NCBI GenBank assembly: GCA_937975765.1
Contig: CALJUR010000002.1
Span: forward strand, 62,001 to 126,000
Length of the DNA stretch: 64,000 nucleotides
Source: an uncultured Myxococcales bacterium
GTDB lineage: Bacteria > Myxococcota_A > UBA9042 > DTJE01
Reading direction: 5' to 3'
The position numbers and the translations under genes are program-made. The notes beneath the pieces are model-generated. The model was given only the letters and a program-made list of their open reading frames with translations. It made no database searches and was not told the origin of the DNA. Shown here in pieces: positions 9,977-18,925 of this stretch (positions within the stretch are counted from its first letter, which is position 1; every line of letters begins with the position of its first letter).

Positions 9977-10915
9977 ATGCTGGACGACCTGCCGGGGATA
10001 CTCCGGTGCCCGCGGTGCGGCGCCCCGATGAAGTGCCAGGGCCCGGTCCAGCGCGACGACGTCGAGGTGCGTGCCGGGACGCTGGCCTGCGACGGGCCGG
10101 ACGGCCACGCCTTCGAGGTCCGGGACGGGATCGTGCGCCTGGGCGCCGGCATGGCCGACCCGATCGTGAAGAGCGAGTTGGAGTACGAGCGGAACACCTA
10201 CGTGGGCGACCCGCGCCTGGTCGACCCGGAGATCATCGCGGGCTTCCCCGAACGCCTGGTCGAACTGTGGCCCAACAACCGCGAGTTCGCGGGGGACTTC
10301 CGGGACCTGGTGCGCCACCTGAAGCTGGGGACCGGCACGCGCACGCTGGACGTGGGGACCGGGGCGTGCTGGTCCAGCCGGCTGCTGGCCGAGGCGGGCG
10401 GGCAGGTCGTCGCGCTGGACGTGAACGACCACGCCTTCTGCGGGCTGGGCGCGGCCGACATCCAGATGCGGGCCCACGGGGTGAGGTTCGACCGCGTGCT
10501 GGAATCGATGACCCGCCTGCCGTTCGCGAACGGGACGTTCGACCAGGTGGTGTTCAATGCCTCGCTTCACCACACGCCGGACCTTGCCGTGACGCTTCGC
10601 GAGTGCCGGCGCGTGCTGCGCGCGGGCGGCCTGGTGGCGCTGGCCAACGAGGAGTTCAGTTCGCTGCGCCAGTGGATCCAGCCGCAACCCTCGGCCGAGG
10701 CCGGGTCGCACCACGACATCGACGCCTGGGCGTTCCACCGGGCGGTACGGAAGGCGGGCTTCCGGATCTCCTACCACGTCGTCACGCACGTGCGGCGCGC
10801 GCTGGAAAGGCGCCTGGGCGGCACGGTCTCGTCGGTCGCGACGGCCCTGCTGGAGGCGTTCCCCCCCCTGCATTGGCAACTGAACTCGAAGGTGATCGTG
10901 CTGCGGCCGGAGTGA
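9977..10915 (+). CDS. SAM-dependent methyltransferase with N-terminal Cys motif
   Basis: A 312-aa class I methyltransferase. Residues 8-55 form a small Cys domain (LRCPRCGAPMKC, then LACDGPDGHAF), like the Trm112-type zinc segment often fused to such enzymes. The SAM loop is TLDVGTGACWSSRLLAEAGG at about residue 118, followed by ALDVN and the family-11 segment LPFANGTFDQVVFNASLHHT. It is convergent with, and only 16 bp from, the FAD oxidoreductase gene. Its substrate is unknown, but its place beside an aminotransferase and carbamoyltransferase suggests sugar or lipid modification. The ATG at 9977 is preceded by GAGGGG. Confidence 0.82.
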   Translation: MLDDLPGILRCPRCGAPMKCQGPVQRDDVEVRAGTLACDGPDGHAFEVRDGIVRLGAGMADPIVKSELEYERNTYVGDPRLVDPEIIAGFPERLVELWPNNREFAGDFRDLVRHLKLGTGTRTLDVGTGACWSSRLLAEAGGQVVALDVNDHAFCGLGAADIQMRAHGVRFDRVLESMTRLPFANGTFDQVVFNASLHHTPDLAVTLRECRRVLRAGGLVALANEEFSSLRQWIQPQPSAEAGSHHDIDAWAFHRAVRKAGFRISYHVVTHVRRALERRLGGTVSSVATALLEAFPPLHWQLNSKVIVLRPE

Positions 10916-10931
10916 CCCGGCGCGACGCGGG

Positions 10932-12317
10932 TCAGATCCGGGCGGCGGCGGCCATGCCCTTGGCGATGCTCTGGTCCAGGTTCAGGTAGTCGAACCGGCC
11001 CTGGCGCCCTGTCGTGACCAGCCCCTCGATGCCGTCCACCCACGCCAGCAGCCGGGCCAGGTCGTCCTGGTAGCCCAGGTGCCACGCGGGGTAGGCGTGC
11101 CGCTCGCGGTGCACGTGGGAGGCTTCGAGGACGTCCCCGACGGGCAGGCCGGTCACCCTTTGCAGCCCGTTGATGCACTGGCGCGTCAGGGTCGGCAGGT
11201 CGGACTCCCACAGCGCGTCGCCGGGGTCGCCGGCCAGCTCGCAGCAGACGACGGTGCGATCGCGGCCGTACAGGCCGGGCAGGATCGCGCCGTACTCCGA
11301 CACGCGGTTGAAGGGCAGGCCGCCGTCCTGGAAGTAGGTCCAGTGCGTCGGCAGCAGCGGCGGGCGACGCAGCACCAGGTGCACGAAGACCAGCCCGCGG
11401 TACCGCAGCCGCCGCCCCAGCGCGATGATGTCGGACGGCGGGTGCGGGTCCAGGCGGGCAAGCAGCTCGGTCAGGGGCATCGTCGACACGACGCGCGGGG
11501 CGTCGACGGGCACCTCGGTGCCGTCGGTGCGCCGCAGCACGGCGGACCGGACGCGCCCGCCGTGGATGTCCAGCCGGTGCAGGGCCGTGCCGCCCTCGAA
11601 GACGGCGTGGCCGTCGGTGGCGCGCAGCATCGAATCGAACAGCAGGTCGATGCCGTCCGGCCCGGTCACCTGCAGCCGGTGGAACGGCGAGTGGGCATGG
11701 TCGATCGTATCGGGCCGGTACCAGGGCATCAGGTTGCGCAGCAGGTGGCGGCCCTGCGGCAGCGGCACGCGGCGGCGCGCCCACTCGCCGGCCAGGTGGG
11801 CGGTGTCGATGCCGATGACCTTCGCGGTGTAGTCCTTGAAGAACAGGCGGTACAGCACGTCGCCGACCGCCTCGCGGATCACGGTCTCGAACGAGTCGGG
11901 CGCGGGACGCCCCAGCGCGATGCGGACCTGGGCCCGGGTGCGCCACCAGGCGGCCGACAGGAAGACCCTCGCCGATCGCACCGGACCCATCGCAGCGATC
12001 GCCTGCATCTTGCGCAGCGGGTAGTCCAGGAAACGGTCCAGGAAGTGGACCTGCGACACCGGCCGGACGCGGATGACCTGCGGCCCCATCACGGAGACCA
12101 GGTCCTCGACCAGCGGGCGCAGGTCGTCCTGCGATGCGTGCAGCAGGTGGATGCCGGGGCGCAGGGGCAGGCCGTCCCGCGTCCAGCCGGCCGCCATGCC
12201 GCCCGGGACGGGACGCACGTCGACCACGCGGCTGCGGACGCCGCGGCGCGACAGGCCCAGCGCCGCCCCGAGGCCCGAGGCCCCGGCGCCGGCGATCAGG
12301 ACGGGATCATCCGCCAA
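10932..12317 (-). CDS. FAD-dependent amine oxidoreductase-like protein
   Basis: A 461-aa flavoprotein with an N-terminal dinucleotide site (LIAGAGASGLGAALGLSRRG, then a VVD ribose-binding end) and a C-terminal FAD segment (GLVTTGRQGRFDYLNLDQSI). The overall plan resembles protoporphyrinogen oxidase, phytoene desaturase and UDP-galactopyranose mutase-like proteins found in polysaccharide clusters. The start is TTG at 12317 with GAGGTGG upstream. It overlaps the end of the aminotransferase gene by 11 bp, so it is the last gene of a minus-strand operon (carbamoyltransferase, radical SAM, aminotransferase, this gene). Confidence 0.78.
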   Translation of the reverse strand: MADDPVLIAGAGASGLGAALGLSRRGVRSRVVDVRPVPGGMAAGWTRDGLPLRPGIHLLHASQDDLRPLVEDLVSVMGPQVIRVRPVSQVHFLDRFLDYPLRKMQAIAAMGPVRSARVFLSAAWWRTRAQVRIALGRPAPDSFETVIREAVGDVLYRLFFKDYTAKVIGIDTAHLAGEWARRRVPLPQGRHLLRNLMPWYRPDTIDHAHSPFHRLQVTGPDGIDLLFDSMLRATDGHAVFEGGTALHRLDIHGGRVRSAVLRRTDGTEVPVDAPRVVSTMPLTELLARLDPHPPSDIIALGRRLRYRGLVFVHLVLRRPPLLPTHWTYFQDGGLPFNRVSEYGAILPGLYGRDRTVVCCELAGDPGDALWESDLPTLTRQCINGLQRVTGLPVGDVLEASHVHRERHAYPAWHLGYQDDLARLLAWVDGIEGLVTTGRQGRFDYLNLDQSIAKGMAAAARI

Positions 12318-13431
12318 GGACCACCTCGCGGACGGCCTGGACGACGCGGTCCTGCGCGTCGCGGCGCAGGCCGGGATAGAACGGCAGCGTGATCGTGGAC
12401 GCGCCCAGGCGCTCGGCGTTCGGGAAGGCTCCCTCGCGGTACCCGAAGCGCTCGCGCCACCAGGTCATCAGGTGGATGGGGCGGAAGTTCACCGCGACGC
12501 CGATGCCTCGCGCCTGCAGGCCCGCCAGGACCTCGTCGCGTCGGGCGGGATCGACCTGGATCGTGTACAGGTGGCGCGCGTGCACCACGCCGGGGCGCAC
12601 CTCGGGGACCTGCACGCCCGGCAGGCCCGCGAAGGCGCGGTCGTAGCGGCGGGCCAGGTGCTGGCGACGGGCCAGTTTCGCCTGCACCTTCGGCAACTGG
12701 GGCCGCAGGATCGCCGCCTGCAGGTCATTCATGTTCGCCTTGTAGCCCAGTTCCAGCATGTCCCAGTGCCGGTAGACCAGTCCGTGCCGGGTGGCGGCGT
12801 CGCGGTCGATGCCGTGCAGGCGCAGGCGGCGCAGGTGCGCGGCCAGGTCCGGGGCGCGGCAGGCGACCAGGCCGCCCTCGCCGCAGGTCAGGTTCTTCGT
12901 GGCGTAGAACGAGAAGCAGGCGGTGTCGGACAGTTGTCCCGGCCGGGCGTCGTCGCGCACGCCCTCGAAGCAGTGCGCCGCGTCCTCGACCAGGTGCAGC
13001 CGGTGCCGGTTGGCCAGAGCCCGCAGCGCCCGCATGTCGGCCATGTGGCCGTATAGGTGGACGGGGATCACGGCCTTCGTGCGCGGCGTGAGGGCGGCCT
13101 CGACCGCGGCCACGTCCAGGTTCCCGGTGCCGGGCTCGACGTCCGCGAAGACGCAGGTCGCGCCGGTGCGGATGATGCTGTTCGCGGTGGACACGAACGA
13201 CGTGGGGGTCGTGATCACCTCGTCGCCGGGGCCGACGCCCAGGGCGACCAGCGACAGGAACATCGCCTCGGTGCAGGAGGAGACGCCCACGGTGTCCGGC
13301 ACGCCCAGGAAGGCGGCCATCTCCTTCTCCAGCGCGGCGGTTTCGGGACCGGTCGTCAGGAACAGGCCGCCCATCACGCGGCGCACCGCGCGCCATTCGT
13401 CGCGGCCCAGCGAGTGGTGGTAGAAGTCCAC
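12307..13431 (-). CDS. DegT/DnrJ/EryC1/StrS-family PLP aminotransferase
   Basis: A 374-aa sugar aminotransferase-type protein. The PLP Lys is K179 in FSFYATKNLTCGEGG. The phosphate/PLP segments SSCTEAMFLS, TTPTSFVSTANSI and LVEDAAHC are present, and the C-terminus has NFRPIHLM and TLPFYPGL. Family members transfer an amino group to a nucleotide-linked keto sugar. The chosen start is GTG at 13431, giving the usual opening VDFYHHSLGRDEW. Its ribosome site is weak, and an in-frame TTG upstream is possible. The stop overlaps the next gene. Confidence 0.88.
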   Translation of the reverse strand: MDFYHHSLGRDEWRAVRRVMGGLFLTTGPETAALEKEMAAFLGVPDTVGVSSCTEAMFLSLVALGVGPGDEVITTPTSFVSTANSIIRTGATCVFADVEPGTGNLDVAAVEAALTPRTKAVIPVHLYGHMADMRALRALANRHRLHLVEDAAHCFEGVRDDARPGQLSDTACFSFYATKNLTCGEGGLVACRAPDLAAHLRRLRLHGIDRDAATRHGLVYRHWDMLELGYKANMNDLQAAILRPQLPKVQAKLARRQHLARRYDRAFAGLPGVQVPEVRPGVVHARHLYTIQVDPARRDEVLAGLQARGIGVAVNFRPIHLMTWWRERFGYREGAFPNAERLGASTITLPFYPGLRRDAQDRVVQAVREVVLGG

Positions 13432-13460
13432 CCGGGCCGACCCGGGGGGCGGCCCGGGTG

Positions 13461-13505
13461 GGCTCGCATGCAACGGACGGGTTTCACCCGCCGTTGACGC
13501 TCGCC
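13461..13505. repeat. Structured hairpin repeat, family 2, copy D
   Basis: A hairpin with outer arms CAACGG (13471-13476) and CCGTTG (13491-13496) and inner arms GGG/CCC around TTTCA, flanked by GCTCGCATG and ACGCTCG. The same layout, in reverse orientation and with different but still complementary outer arms, occurs at 35013-35058. It lies in the 164-bp gap between the radical SAM and aminotransferase genes, next to a G-tract (13505-13519). Confidence 0.75.
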
Positions 13506-13595
13506 GGGGGGGGGCGGGGGTGCCCGCCGCGGATGCTGACCGGGTCCCGGGAGAAGGGCTCGCGGAGGATCGCTGCTTGCTGGCCAACGCTTGCC

Positions 13596-15023
13596 TCAGC
13601 GCTTCAGCGCGTAGTTGCGGACCATGTTCCAGGCGGTCTCCAGGCGGCCCAGCAACTGGGCCGGGTCGCGCAGGCGCAGGACTTCGCGGGCCAGCCGTCG
13701 CGGGTCGGAGTAGAACTTCAGGTACGACCGGTTCAGGGCCGACTCGACGTCCTGCCGGGTGACCGTCGGCGCCAGGAAGTCCGTGCTGACGCCCTGGAAG
13801 AAGTCCGGCCAGCGGACCTCGCCGGCCCGGACCTTCTCGGCGATGCGATACCGCTGGAACAGCCGGCTGCCGGGCAAGGGCGTCGGGCTGTAGAAATGCG
13901 CGTAGTCGGGCCGCGTCTCGTCCACGAACCGCAGCGTCTGCGCGATGGTCGCCGGGGTCTCGCCGGGCAGGCCGAATACCCAGTAGGTCAGGCTGGGGAC
14001 GCCGACCTCGCGGCAGGCGGCCAGCGTTGCGCGGGCGCGGGCCGAGTCGGCGCCCTTGCCGATGGCCTGCAACACGTCGTCGGACCCGGACTCGATCCCG
14101 AAGGCGGCCAGCCGGCAGCCGGAACGCTTCATCGCGCGCAACTGGTCGGCGTCCACCGTGTCCACGCGGCTGTTGCAGAACCAGGTGACCTTCAGGTCCG
14201 ACGCGGACAGGCGCTCGGACAACTCGAACGTCCAGTCGCGGCCGAAGCTGAACACGTCGGACTGCAGGAAGAAGTCCTTCACGCCGGTCGTGCGGACCAC
14301 GTGCCGGACCTCCTCGACGATGGCCTCGGGCGAGCGGGGGCGCCAGCGGTTGCCGTGGAAGGCGTGCGTCGTGCAGAAGACGCAGTTGAACGGGCAGCCG
14401 CGCGAGGTCTTGATCAGCGAGAAGGGGCGGCGGGTGTCGGCGGCCCGGTGGCGGCCGGTGCCCATCGCGGCGTGGTCCGCCATCGGCAGGTCGTCCAGGC
14501 CGGCCAGGAACGGCCGGTCGGGCGCGTGCCGCGGCGCGCCGCCTTCCGTCCAGGAGATGCCCGGGACGTCCAAGAAGGTCGTGGCGCCGTCGCGAATCGC
14601 ACGGCAGATGCCCAGGCCGGACAGGTCCGGTTCCCTGCGGATCACCGCGGTGCGATCCGGGCCCAGGTAGTCCTCGGGGATCACGGTCGCGTGGGTGCCC
14701 CAGAAGACGGTCCAGGCGCTCGGCAGGGCCTGGCGCAACCGGCGGCCGACCTCGCGGTCGTCGTCGATCGCGGCGGTGATGGACAGGATCAGCACGATGT
14801 CCGGCCGCACCGCGACGGCGCGCGCCAGCATCGCCTCGAACGACAGGCCCTCGAAGTTCGCGTCGATCAGCGTGACCGCGAAGCCGTCGGCCTTCAGCAG
14901 CGACGACAGGATGCCGTGCTCGACGTTGGGCCACAGGCCGACGATGACCTTGCCCTGGCAGCGGCCGACGCGCAGGCTGCGGGTGCCGTCGCGCAGGACC
15001 GGGTTCAGCAGCAGGACGTTCAC
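13596..15023 (-). CDS. B12-binding domain radical SAM protein
   Basis: A 475-aa enzyme. Residues 1-140 form a Rossmann-like cobalamin-binding domain (VNVLLLNPVLRDG, then SLLKADGFAVTLIDA). The radical SAM core follows, with the 4Fe-4S cysteines C200, C204 and C207 in TSRGCPFNCVFCTTHAFHG. Later segments FGIESGSDDVLQAIGKG and YWVFGLPGETPATI are standard for this class. Relatives catalyse C-methylation, rearrangement or ring contraction on unreactive carbons. The GTG start overlaps the carbamoyltransferase stop (GTGA) and has GGGGAG upstream, so translation is coupled. The substrate is unknown. Confidence 0.9.
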   Translation of the reverse strand: MNVLLLNPVLRDGTRSLRVGRCQGKVIVGLWPNVEHGILSSLLKADGFAVTLIDANFEGLSFEAMLARAVAVRPDIVLILSITAAIDDDREVGRRLRQALPSAWTVFWGTHATVIPEDYLGPDRTAVIRREPDLSGLGICRAIRDGATTFLDVPGISWTEGGAPRHAPDRPFLAGLDDLPMADHAAMGTGRHRAADTRRPFSLIKTSRGCPFNCVFCTTHAFHGNRWRPRSPEAIVEEVRHVVRTTGVKDFFLQSDVFSFGRDWTFELSERLSASDLKVTWFCNSRVDTVDADQLRAMKRSGCRLAAFGIESGSDDVLQAIGKGADSARARATLAACREVGVPSLTYWVFGLPGETPATIAQTLRFVDETRPDYAHFYSPTPLPGSRLFQRYRIAEKVRAGEVRWPDFFQGVSTDFLAPTVTRQDVESALNRSYLKFYSDPRRLAREVLRLRDPAQLLGRLETAWNMVRNYALKR

Positions 15024-16756
15024 CGCTCGCTCCCCGGGCCGCCGAACGACGCCTTGCGGACCTGCACGTCGCCCACGACCAGGCTGTCCATGCCGCACTC
15101 GAACAGGCAGCCGATGGCGTCGGCCGGGCTGCACACGATGGGCATGCCGGCGACGTTGAAAGAGGTGTTCAGGATCAGCGGCACGCCGGTGCGGCGGTCG
15201 AAGGCTCGCAGCACGGCCGCCGTCTGGGGATCCGTCTCGTCGTCGACGGTGTGCACGCGCACCGTGCCGTCGGCGTGCAGCAGGCCGCCGATCCGCCGGG
15301 CCCAGTCGGGGCGCACCGGGCGGACCTTCTCCATCACGTCGGACCGGAAGCCGGCCGGCGCGTCGAAGACGTCCTGCACGCGGTCCGCCAGGATCGACGC
15401 CGCGTAGGGCCGGAACCATTCGCGACGCTTCACGTTGCGGTTCACCTTGTCCCGGACCTCGGGGTCGCGCGGGTCGGCGAAGATGCTGCGGTGGCCCAGC
15501 GCCCGCTGGCCGAACTCCATCGCGCCGTTGGCATACCCGACGATCTCGCCGTCCGCCACCATCCCGGCGACGGCCTCGGCAGGATCGGCGACCTTGCAGA
15601 ACGGCACCTTGCGCAGGCGCAGCGCGGCCTCGGCCTCGGCCGGATCGATGGCCGGGCCGAGGAAGGCATGTCGCACAAAGGCGCGCGGGAGGTCGGTGTC
15701 GTGCAGCGACGCGTACAGGGCCGCGCCGATCGCCGTCCCGCTGTCGTCGGGCCAGGCCGGGATGTGGACGTTCGCGAACGGCGCGCCGGGCCGCTCCAGC
15801 CGGCCGTTGGCCAGCGAGTTCATGAAGCAGCCGCCGGCCAGCGCCACGTCCGTCTCGCCCGTGACCTCGCGGGCGTGCGCCAGCACCGTGTCCACGATGT
15901 CCTGGAACGCGGCCTGCAGGGCCCACGCCAGCGCGAAGTGGTCGGGGCCCAGTTCGTCCTCGCGGCGCCGCGGCGATACCCCCAGCACCTCGGCCAGCGG
16001 CCCGAACTCGTGCGCGCGGTGGAACAGGTAGTGGTCGAACCGCGGCAGGTCCATCTCGAACCGCACCCGGCCGTCCCGGCTGCCGACGTGGTAGGTCGTC
16101 TTCACGCGGTCCAGCAGGGCGCGGCCGCGGTCGGCGTCGGCGTAGGCGCCCAGCGCCATGACCTTGTACTCCTCGGAATCCTGCGAAAAGCCCAGGAACT
16201 CGGTGAAGTACGAGTAGAACGCGCCGACGGAGTGCGGGAACCGGACGCGGTCCAGCACGTCGATGTGGTTGCCGGCGAACCGGCCGATCGTCAGCGAGTC
16301 CTCCTCGCCGAAGGCGTCGATGGTGACGACGGCACCGCGCTGGAAGGGGCTGGTGAACGCGGCCGAAGCGGCGTGCGCCAGGTGGTGGTCGACGTAGATC
16401 AGCCGGCGGCCCAGCAGGCTCTGTTCGGACGTCCCGGATGGTGCGTCGCCCAGCACGCCCGCCATCGCGTTCGGCACGTAGGCATAGTATTTCGCGCGCA
16501 GCCGGTTCGACTCGTTCAGCAGGCGCAGGTCGCGGCCCAGGTTGCGTTCCGGGTTCCAGCCGATCGCCACGGCGTCCAGGTCGTCCGGCCGGAGGCCCGA
16601 CCGGTGCAGGCAGTCCCGGATGGCCAGGTTCGGGAACGTCCGGTCGCGCTTGACCCGCGAGAGGCGCTCCTCGGGGGTCGCGGCCAGCAGGGCGCCATCC
16701 CGGACCAGCGCCGCGGACGAGATGTACCCGCTGATGTTCAGGCCCAGCACGTGCAC
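15020..16756 (-). CDS. Carbamoyltransferase, NodU/CmcH/TobZ family
   Basis: A 578-aa two-domain enzyme. The N-terminal Kae1-like domain carries DHHLAHAASAA, VVTIDAFGEEDS and GGCFMNSLANGRL. The C-terminal YrdC-like domain carries FGQRALGHRSI, FRPYAASIL and LILNTSFNVAGMPIVCSPAD. Family members make a carbamoyl ester on a sugar or antibiotic hydroxyl from carbamoyl phosphate and ATP. The GTG at 16756 follows AGGAG at seven bases. It heads the minus-strand operon and is divergent from the GT-C-like gene. The acceptor cannot be deduced. Confidence 0.92.
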   Translation of the reverse strand: MHVLGLNISGYISSAALVRDGALLAATPEERLSRVKRDRTFPNLAIRDCLHRSGLRPDDLDAVAIGWNPERNLGRDLRLLNESNRLRAKYYAYVPNAMAGVLGDAPSGTSEQSLLGRRLIYVDHHLAHAASAAFTSPFQRGAVVTIDAFGEEDSLTIGRFAGNHIDVLDRVRFPHSVGAFYSYFTEFLGFSQDSEEYKVMALGAYADADRGRALLDRVKTTYHVGSRDGRVRFEMDLPRFDHYLFHRAHEFGPLAEVLGVSPRRREDELGPDHFALAWALQAAFQDIVDTVLAHAREVTGETDVALAGGCFMNSLANGRLERPGAPFANVHIPAWPDDSGTAIGAALYASLHDTDLPRAFVRHAFLGPAIDPAEAEAALRLRKVPFCKVADPAEAVAGMVADGEIVGYANGAMEFGQRALGHRSIFADPRDPEVRDKVNRNVKRREWFRPYAASILADRVQDVFDAPAGFRSDVMEKVRPVRPDWARRIGGLLHADGTVRVHTVDDETDPQTAAVLRAFDRRTGVPLILNTSFNVAGMPIVCSPADAIGCLFECGMDSLVVGDVQVRKASFGGPGSER

Positions 16757-16852
16757 CGGGTGTCTCCTGGGCGCGGTGACACGCAAGTGTAGCGACGCGA
16801 AGCCGTCTTCACAAGGACGCGCGCGGGTGACGGCGTGGTAGCATACCGCCCG

Positions 16853-18925
16853 ATGCGATGGATGCCGAAAGGGGCGAAACCGATCGTGCCGGCGCTGGCC
16901 CTGCTGGCGGCGGGGATCGGTGCGGCCTTCCCGGCCCTTGCGGCCGGGGCCGGCCCCCCCCCGATCGGGGCGTCGCGCCTGCACGCCTTCGTCAACGTCG
17001 CCGCGACCGCCCTGATGATGCTGTACCTGGCGCTGCTGGTGGTGCGCGTCGCGACGGGGGTCCGGCGGCGGCCGCTGGATGCCGCGATCGCTGCGGGCCT
17101 GGCGCTGCTGGCCTTCGCGGTGCGCTGGGCGTCGTCCGATCGGGTCCCGATCGGGGTCGCGAACGGCGACCTGACGCACGTTGCCGACCTTCAGCAATGG
17201 GCCCGCGCCGGCCTCGGGTCGCAACTGGACGTCACGTACCCGCCGGCCTGGCGCGGCCTGCTGTACGTGGCCTTCCAGGCCTTTGGCCCCTCGCTGGATC
17301 TCGCGTTCGCGGCGACCACCGTCACCGGCGCACTGGTCGCGGTGCCCGTCTACCTGCTGGGCCAGAGGCTGTCGGGTCGTCGCGCGGGCGGGGTGCTGGC
17401 CGGCCTTGCCTTCGTCGCCAGCCCGGTCGCGATCCTGTTCGCCAACGGCCTGGGGCTGGAGGTCCCGGCGTCCGCGCTGCTGGCGCTGGTATTCGTGCAC
17501 GCGCTGGACGCCGCAAAGGGGCGTCGCCCGATCGACGCGGCCCTGCTGGTCCTGTCGATGGCCCTGTTCGTTCAGACCCGCCTGGAGGGCCTGGGCGCTG
17601 CGCCGGTCGTGCTGGCGATGCTGGCGGTCGTGACGTTCCGGAACGGGGGCTGGCCGGCCGTGCGGCGCCTGCTGCCGTGGGTGCTGGTCGCCGCCCTCGC
17701 GACCGCCCCGTTCCTGTGGACGGTCCTCGGGCAGACCCTTGCCGTCGCCGACAACGCCGCCAAGGCCTCCGGCATGCTGATCCCCGCCGCCGCGTTCCTC
17801 GCCGCCACGCTGCTGATCGCGTGGGATTCCGGCCGGGCTGCCGGGTCGTCTTGGCCCCGGGGGCTCGCCGAGGACGCGGTGCGGCGAGTGGTCGGCTGGA
17901 CGCTGGCGGGCATCTGCGTCGCGGTGGCGTGGGTGACCTGGCCGAACTCCCCCTGGGTGCCCCAGGCGGTGAGGCCCGATGCCCTGCCGTTCTACGAACT
18001 GCACGTCACCTGGCCCTTCGGCCAGCAGCCGGACGAGCGGCTGTTCCCGAAGTGGCTGCTGGGGCTGGGGGTGTTCCCGCTGCCGTTCCTGCTGGCCTGG
18101 CTGGCGTCGGTGGTGCCCTCCCGGTCGCTCCCGGCCGCCCGGCACGCCCCGATGGCGGTGTTCCTGGCCCTGCTGCCGTGGTTCGGGCACTACCTGACGC
18201 GCGAGGTGGGGACGGGCATCGCGCCGCTGGAGGGGTTGCGGCACCACGTGCTGTTCGCGGGAGTGGTCTCCGTTTCCGTGGGCCTCGGGGCCTTCCGCGT
18301 GGCGGGCGGACTGGCCGGGCGCATCCGGGTGCCCGCCGTCGCCTGGGGCGCGGCCGGCCTGGTCCTGCTGAGCCCGCTGGGCACGCATCGATCCTGCTAC
18401 GCGGACACCGACTTCGATTCCCAGCGGGAGTTCCGGTTCGTGCGCGACGCCGTGACGCGGTTGCCGGATCGGGCGCTGATCCTCGTGCCGGGGGACGTGG
18501 TGGATTTCGGCCCCGACGCGAAGATCCCCCCCAGGGAGATCCACCGGGTGTTCCGGACGCGGGACCTGTGGGTCGGAACGGCCTGGCCGGCGGGCCGGCA
18601 GGTCGAGGTGGAATCCGTCCAGGACGCGGCGCGGCAAGGGGTGCCTTCGAACGTGCCGCTGTACTTCTACCAGGGGCTGGAGTGCTACCGGGCGGTGCAT
18701 CCCGACACCTTCCTGCCCTCCTGCCGGGTCGCCTCCGATGTGCTGGGAGGGCGGGCCGTCGCGTCCGCCTCGTTCCCGAACCGCCCTTACAGCGCGCAGT
18801 CCGCGGAACGGATCGGCATCCGGGTGCCGGGGGTCGACCTGGCCTTGTTCCCGATGGATGCCGGGGACCTGCACGAGATCGGGCGCCGGCTGGCCGCCGC
18901 CCCGTCGGGAGGGATGACGCCATGA
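16853..18925 (+). CDS. GT-C-like multi-pass membrane protein (paralogue 1)
   Basis: A 690-aa protein with about a dozen hydrophobic segments and a soluble C-terminal tail of roughly 180 residues. The layout matches GT-C enzymes that use polyprenyl-phosphate sugars. The first long loop has NGDLTHVADLQQWAR, a possible Asp/His catalytic site, then TYPPAWRGLLY. The tail contains FYQGLECYRAVHPDT. A close paralogue lies at 37218-39209. The start is uncertain: ATG at 16853 is chosen, but GTG at 16835 is in frame, and a -10-like TGGTAGCAT at 16836-16844 would make the mRNA nearly leaderless. Confidence 0.75.
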   Translation: MRWMPKGAKPIVPALALLAAGIGAAFPALAAGAGPPPIGASRLHAFVNVAATALMMLYLALLVVRVATGVRRRPLDAAIAAGLALLAFAVRWASSDRVPIGVANGDLTHVADLQQWARAGLGSQLDVTYPPAWRGLLYVAFQAFGPSLDLAFAATTVTGALVAVPVYLLGQRLSGRRAGGVLAGLAFVASPVAILFANGLGLEVPASALLALVFVHALDAAKGRRPIDAALLVLSMALFVQTRLEGLGAAPVVLAMLAVVTFRNGGWPAVRRLLPWVLVAALATAPFLWTVLGQTLAVADNAAKASGMLIPAAAFLAATLLIAWDSGRAAGSSWPRGLAEDAVRRVVGWTLAGICVAVAWVTWPNSPWVPQAVRPDALPFYELHVTWPFGQQPDERLFPKWLLGLGVFPLPFLLAWLASVVPSRSLPAARHAPMAVFLALLPWFGHYLTREVGTGIAPLEGLRHHVLFAGVVSVSVGLGAFRVAGGLAGRIRVPAVAWGAAGLVLLSPLGTHRSCYADTDFDSQREFRFVRDAVTRLPDRALILVPGDVVDFGPDAKIPPREIHRVFRTRDLWVGTAWPAGRQVEVESVQDAARQGVPSNVPLYFYQGLECYRAVHPDTFLPSCRVASDVLGGRAVASASFPNRPYSAQSAERIGIRVPGVDLALFPMDAGDLHEIGRRLAAAPSGGMTP

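Noticed and set aside
16835..16852. GTG at 16835 as start of the GT-C-like protein
   Set aside because: It lacks a ribosome site and lies on a -10-like sequence. The ATG at 16853 is kept as the simpler choice, with low certainty.
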